From the NCBI GenBank assembly GCA_037380725.1, contig JARRRL010000120.1, positions 1-9,406 on the forward strand: a stretch of DNA of 9,406 bases. The letters run 5' to 3'. Position 1 is the first letter of the stretch. Every line of letters starts with the position of its first letter. A model generated the notes under the pieces. The model did no database searches and had not been told where the DNA came from. It saw only the letters and a program-made list of their open reading frames with translations. Positions 7,201 through 9,406 of this stretch are shown here, in pieces. The position numbers were made by a program, and so were the translations under genes. The DNA comes from JARRRL01 sp037380725 (GTDB lineage Bacteria; Pseudomonadota; Gammaproteobacteria; Pseudomonadales; JANQJO01).

Positions 7201-8277
7201 CCTTACGCACGTTTGGGCCAAATTTGGGCGAAACCGACCTTGGCCCGATTGCGAGTGAGCAAAGGAGGGCGTTCGGTCATTCGTCCAGTATTGGTTTTCG
7301 GGGGTGGTTACGATCCACGCTTTTTTGATGGCGAGACGAGGCATTTCAACCGACCCTCTGTGTCGACACGGGGCAACGCCATTTATGCGGTGGATGCGGT
7401 GGATGGTACCTTGTTGTGGTGGGCGTCCTCGCAGGCCTTGGGGCAGGTGTTTCGCGTGACGTTTTCGGATGCGTCAGCCGCTCCCTCCTCTACAACAACA
7501 CCCGCACCAACACCCACACCGCCAGTACGCATTAAACGCATAGCGGATTTGGGCGGTGTGGGGCGTGAAGCGCGGCGGTTTTTCGAAGCGCCCAGTGTGG
7601 CAGTAACGCGATCATCAAGTGGCACAGCCCAGTTGGCGCTGGCCTTTGGCTCGGGAAATCGGGCTTTACCGACGGATCGGTTTCTGACGGATGGCTTGTT
7701 TGTGGTTTTTGATGATTTGTTTGAACGGTCAGCTCAAACGCGCCGTTTTCGGCGCGCGGTCGATTTACCTCTGGTGCAAGATGGTCAGGTGAAGGGGGCG
7801 TCAATGCCCGCTGTTGAAGCGGGGTGGCGATTGATGTTTGGCAACAAAGGGCGAAAGGGTGAAAAAGTATGGGGAGCGCCGCTCATTCATCGTGGCGTGC
7901 TGTATGCCACAACGTGGACCCCTTTCAGCGGGACGCCAGCGCGCACAACGGTGTGTTCATTGCCGAATGATTTGGGCCAGACGCGCCTTTACCGTATGCA
8001 AATAGCTCAGGGTGAAGCGGTGTTATCTGGGGGGAGTGGTGCGCCTGCCGCTCAGTGGCAGTCTGGCGAGCGATCTCGACCCATTGCGCACGCGGGTCGT
8101 TTTCCCTCAATGCAGGTGCTCATCGATCAAAACCCAAGTAATAAGCCAAGCAATAAAAAAAGCAATAAGACGCATTCAGAACAGTGGGTGATGATGGTGG
8201 GAACGGAGGTGATTCCATTGGTGCCGTCCTTGGATTCGGAGCGCGTTATTAAAACCGCGTGGCGTCGTATTCGATAA
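4204..8277 (+). CDS. pilY1: PilY1-family type IV pilus tip adhesin/assembly factor
   Basis: The 1357-residue secreted protein starts at ATG 4204, with AGGTGG at 4194-4199; an in-frame TTG at 4183 adds seven residues. The numbering below counts from 4183. A signal peptide (MIKRV... hydrophobic core ...GADA) precedes a split von Willebrand A-like domain (about 57-130 and 520-690). It is interrupted by two jelly-roll-like modules (178-316 and 368-519). A GGKPQ-repeat linker (737-751) leads to RRLYTYTG and a Neisseria PilC/PilY1 beta-propeller (about 775-1364). Propeller signatures are VFVGSNQGLLHAIDAQTG (880-897), YGGWGRGGRGLIALDVSD, VFGGGYDPRF and FFEAPSVAV. PilY1 sits at the pilus tip and promotes pilus extension, adhesion and surface sensing. 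The MIDAS is degenerate (ESSDT; FSGE), and the acidic calcium-loop stretch expected after LLWW (1077-1080) is missing, so metal regulation may be lost. The frame is intact, so it is not an obvious pseudogene. Confidence 0.9.
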   Translation: MIKRVQHCSVSVLSIVVGVLCCVLAVPVGADAFSSAPAPQGVQAAGRTPRLLWVESSDTLRCAMTDALPFDANRCERALPDQRRATHLRDGLRRWLLSIPDEAVVGLGRFSAQGTALVEPVESLGLDRGWSNSTTATLTDANQQYLVRGQQRVATAQLRDLVLDAGDASAEIRLIFEQLRLPPAAYIESAALVVRTRQALSAPLTLSVALQSIDPYANDVFQAFDRSAVSRVRRDLVLPIANQAGALQKIDITLLMRRWISQRTQAWCFGEGVGVSLSAARGVAQTESVAIAGFGVSAYDAPRLVVRFRSPPERHACAIRHTGASVRAESDDGVIVGVGRGSRTVQDDAALLRLRRQQPVFIVFSDFRFPPGSQIRVLNARLRLRVAETLPPAARVQLTAWRVPAESGSGKVVQSLETVLLQNAKTGNRLDWRLDGKGGGAGNSAGSGAGRVGSTLVSPNLDQVLTPVLGDRAWRSGDTLVIGLVPQRDGGALAAFQLGADDAPSVDVSWRGVYPMADMRTHRQRLLEAIDTLPAEGAVGTANQVLDAYQYVSGRDPCQPWRVTTLFSGETARGAIIDRNHIPDWVQQNAAVLDALGGAAGSAFSDEVDTLRSGTALMHFLAQTQARSPTGSQRVSTLLTVPTSIDALKPAASTSSSKKSAGAGFSPVLLSFFEPSARVFWRGNVRRFRWDWAAGRLVDAHGNPVLESSVPGVQRVKPNVVDQWSVSSLGGKSPGGKPQGGKPQGGGPSGDAIARDGVASALPTSYASAPARRLYTYTGAYREKGYAQTPVSGVLRNGEWHGVDVSQPEHAIQFQKPLIQAMGIAQYDVATQRRVINWLRGGAKGETVATRLGAFLSAEPVWVNFPTPAHATVFVGSNQGLLHAIDAQTGQERWAFMPPRFLPKVPRWYQGGRVAQDDGAHDSLLYGWSGPLTVWRSEVSAPPPLNGGASPTPTVRVMLYGGWGRGGRGLIALDVSDSAPDNLAPKPRLQFEIRESDAGPYARLGQIWAKPTLARLRVSKGGRSVIRPVLVFGGGYDPRFFDGETRHFNRPSVSTRGNAIYAVDAVDGTLLWWASSQALGQVFRVTFSDASAAPSSTTTPAPTPTPPVRIKRIADLGGVGREARRFFEAPSVAVTRSSSGTAQLALAFGSGNRALPTDRFLTDGLFVVFDDLFERSAQTRRFRRAVDLPLVQDGQVKGASMPAVEAGWRLMFGNKGRKGEKVWGAPLIHRGVLYATTWTPFSGTPARTTVCSLPNDLGQTRLYRMQIAQGEAVLSGGSGAPAAQWQSGERSRPIAHAGRFPSMQVLIDQNPSNKPSNKKSNKTHSEQWVMMVGTEVIPLVPSLDSERVIKTAWRRIR
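6391..6435 (+). repeat. 15-bp tandem repeat encoding the PilY1 GGKPQ linker
   Basis: Three 15-bp units (6391, 6406, 6421) encode GGKSP, GGKPQ and GGKPQ, followed by GGG. The repeat lies between the von Willebrand A-like part and the propeller, so it is a flexible, basic, low-complexity linker whose copy number could vary in frame. Confidence 0.9.
8136..8171 (+). repeat. 12-bp tandem repeat near the PilY1 C-terminus
   Basis: Three 12-bp units, AAGTAATAAGCC, AAGCAATAAAAA and AAGCAATAAGAC, encode a Ser-Asn-Lys-rich stretch (residues ~1319-1330). They lie just before the terminal strand EQWVMMVGTEV. The GTAATAA core resembles that of the intergenic 14-bp arrays. Confidence 0.8.
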
Positions 8278-8281
8278 GGTA

Positions 8282-8301
8282 TTCTCGAATGAATTCGAGA
8301 A
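8282..8301. other. perfect 8-bp inverted repeat between pilY1 and pilE
   Basis: TTCTCGAA (8282-8289) and TTCGAGAA (8294-8301) form a perfect stem with a TGAA loop, four bases after the pilY1 stop. The following sequence is A-rich rather than T-rich, so termination is unlikely. An mRNA-processing or stability element between the very large pilY1 and the small pilE cistron is possible. Confidence 0.6.
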
Positions 8302-8338
8302 CTTCAGTTCAGACAAAAAATAATGAGAATAGAGCGAT

Positions 8339-8839
8339 ATGAGGACTGGGTGTGAACGTCGGGTGCGTGAATGTAGGGTGTGTGAACGTGAAAAAGGTAA
8401 AAAACATGAAAGTGGTGTGACTTTGGTGGAATTGATGTCGGTGTGTGTCATCGTGTCCATCGTGTTAGTGCTGGCGGTGCCGGGTTATCGCTTTCATCTG
8501 ATTCGCTCCTACCGGGATGCGGCTCGAGCGGAGCTGGGGCAATTGTTGTTGCGCATTGAGCGTTTTCGCGTGGTGACGTCCAATGGGGTGGTGGCACAAC
8601 CGATCGCGGTGAATACCTTGTTGACGAGCAGTAAAGCACGTGAACGTTACGATTTTAAGTTGAGCCCGAATCCACCCTTGCGCACCGACGCCTATCGTTT
8701 AATCGCAGTGCCTAAGGCGAATTCGCCGCAGAAGGGGAATGGCGCTTTGAGTCTGCTGTCGGATGGAGTCGGGTGCTGGTATAAGGGTCGCGATCGCCCC
8801 GCCAATTTTGCGTGTCAGGGTGCTGCGTTGCCGTGGTAA
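8339..8839 (+). CDS. pilE: type IV pilus minor pilin PilE
   Basis: The 166-residue product has a clear prepilin signature, SG|VTLVELMSVCVIVSIVLVLAVPGYRFHL, with Glu at +5 and Val instead of Phe at +1, then the Pro-Gly-Tyr kink typical of type IV pilins. The C-terminal LSLLSDGVGCWYKG with later Cys in FACQG resembles the disulfide region of PilE-type minor pilins. Such proteins join the PilV/W/X/Y1 complex, and the position directly after pilY1 is the classical one. ATG 8339 gives a 26-residue leader rich in Arg, Glu and Cys made of three 15-bp repeats. In-frame GTG at 8378 would give a more usual 13-residue leader. The ribosome binding site of either is weak. It is convergent with the fimT-like gene, 41 bp away. 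Confidence 0.88.
   Translation: MRTGCERRVRECRVCEREKGKKHESGVTLVELMSVCVIVSIVLVLAVPGYRFHLIRSYRDAARAELGQLLLRIERFRVVTSNGVVAQPIAVNTLLTSSKARERYDFKLSPNPPLRTDAYRLIAVPKANSPQKGNGALSLLSDGVGCWYKGRDRPANFACQGAALPW
8348..8392 (+). repeat. 15-bp triplicated segment in the pilE leader
   Basis: Three imperfect 15-bp units start at 8348, 8363 and 8378 (pattern KGG/GTG-YGT-GAA-YGT-xxx). They encode the Cys/Glu/Arg-rich leader peptide (units GCERR, VRECR, VCERE). Each later unit begins with GTG, so the repeat creates alternative in-frame start codons. Confidence 0.8.
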
Positions 8840-8850
8840 TTCACCGTCGG

Positions 8851-8892
8851 TTTTAACAGCTGGATTTTAACAGTTGGGTTTTAACAATTGGG
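8851..8892. repeat. 14-bp tandem array between pilE and the fimT-like gene
   Basis: Three 14-bp units, TTTTAACAGCTGGA, TTTTAACAGTTGGG and TTTTAACAATTGGG, lie in exact tandem. The third contains the - strand gene's stop (TAA at 8883-8881). Each unit has a CARYTG core, two of them self-complementary. Adjacent cores can pair into 6-bp stems next to T/A runs, so a weak bidirectional terminator role is conceivable. Confidence 0.9.
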
Positions 8893-9406
8893 CTGTGCGG
8901 GGTGGGGGTCGATGCGAGTGCGTCCAATGCGAGAGACCACGATATGCGGGGTTAATTGAGCGTGGCGATTCGGCGGAACGATAGCAAGACGACCGGCGAT
9001 GGACGCCAAGGGACCTGCTCCACTGGTGCGGAAATAACGCCGGGAACAGCTGTGAAGTTGAAAACCCTGATTGTCTTGGAGTGGTTGGTGATACTCCAGT
9101 AGGGTTTCGTTGGCGTCACGCGTGCGGTTATGGTTTGTGTCTTCAAAGCTCATGAAGCCGGTAGTCCAGTTTTGTTGGCAATGCGTGTGGTCGCTGGTGC
9201 CGCAGAGCACAACTTCAGTTCCACGGTTAATGGCGTGGATTTTCATGCGGGCGAAGCTGCCTTGAAGCGTGCTGATGGCTTGACGTACGGTTTGTTTAGC
9301 ACGCAGCGTCTCGAAACTGGGTATGGCCATGGCGGTGAGGGTGCTTAGGAGCAAAATTGTGGTGAGGCATTCAATTAATGTTAGGCCGTATGCCCGTTGT
9401 TTTGAG
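8881..9406 (-). CDS. fimT: FimT/GspH-type minor pseudopilin (5' partial)
   Basis: The gene starts beyond the right edge; its frame is open from 9405 to TAA at 8883-8881. The visible leader ends SKQRAYG, then cleavage before LTLIECLTTILLLSTLTAMAI, a classic prepilin signature with Glu at +5 and Leu at +1. The body follows the GspH/FimT pattern: ARMKIHAINRGTEVVLCG, a Cys, NWTTGFMSFEDTNHNRTRDANE with an acidic turn, then RIGRTRIDP. The mature part is 167 residues, normal for the family. FimT is a minor pilin; in Legionella pneumophila and relatives it binds DNA through a conserved C-terminal GRxR, present here as GRTR (mature 154-157). A role in natural transformation is therefore inferred; FimU would be the main alternative. 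It faces the pilus operon instead of leading it. Confidence 0.85.
   Translation of the reverse strand, partial: SKQRAYGLTLIECLTTILLLSTLTAMAIPSFETLRAKQTVRQAISTLQGSFARMKIHAINRGTEVVLCGTSDHTHCQQNWTTGFMSFEDTNHNRTRDANETLLEYHQPLQDNQGFQLHSCSRRYFRTSGAGPLASIAGRLAIVPPNRHAQLTPHIVVSRIGRTRIDPHPAQPNC

Overview
The window is chromosomal bacterial DNA, most likely from a gammaproteobacterium. It is dominated by a type IV pilus minor-pilin locus in the order pilV-pilW-pilX-pilY1-pilE on the + strand (about 1823-8839). A FimT/GspH-type pseudopilin gene runs in from the right on the - strand (8881 to beyond 9406). The order matches the minor-pilin clusters of Pseudomonas, Xanthomonas and Legionella-type bacteria. 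The species cannot be read from the sequence. The coding strand of the pilus operon is strongly G+T-rich, and GTG or TTG start codons are frequent candidates.

Layout. 1-344 is the 3' end of an MFS transporter gene (+). 452-1558 is a choline/aminoglycoside-phosphotransferase-fold kinase gene (-), convergent with the MFS gene. Its 3' end reads through a palindromic dispersed repeat and a 9-bp/8-bp tandem array. 1559-1822 is a divergent intergenic region with one good intrinsic-terminator-like hairpin and a weak promoter candidate. 1823-8839 is the five-gene pilus operon. 8840-8880 separates two convergent genes and contains part of a 14-bp tandem array. 8881-9406 is the 5'-truncated fimT-like gene.

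How the genes work together. In characterised systems, PilV, PilW, PilX and PilE are minor pilins. They are processed by the prepilin peptidase PilD and form a priming complex at the pilus tip with the large secreted adhesin/regulator PilY1. FimT is a further minor pilin; in Legionella it binds incoming DNA during transformation through a C-terminal GRxR motif. That motif (GRTR) is present here, so a role in DNA uptake is plausible.

Points of interest. PilY1 keeps its overall architecture but appears to have lost the acidic calcium-loop segment of the beta-propeller and has a degenerate MIDAS in a split von Willebrand A domain. That domain is interrupted by two diverged copies of a jelly-roll-like module. 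None of the five prepilins has the usual Phe at +1. The PilW leader in frame has no basic residue, whereas an overlapping out-of-frame ATG gives a basic leader; this suggests a one-base frameshift near an A run. Three intergenic or gene-end sites carry tandem arrays with the same 14-bp period and similar cores, and further short tandem duplications sit in several gene ends and linkers.
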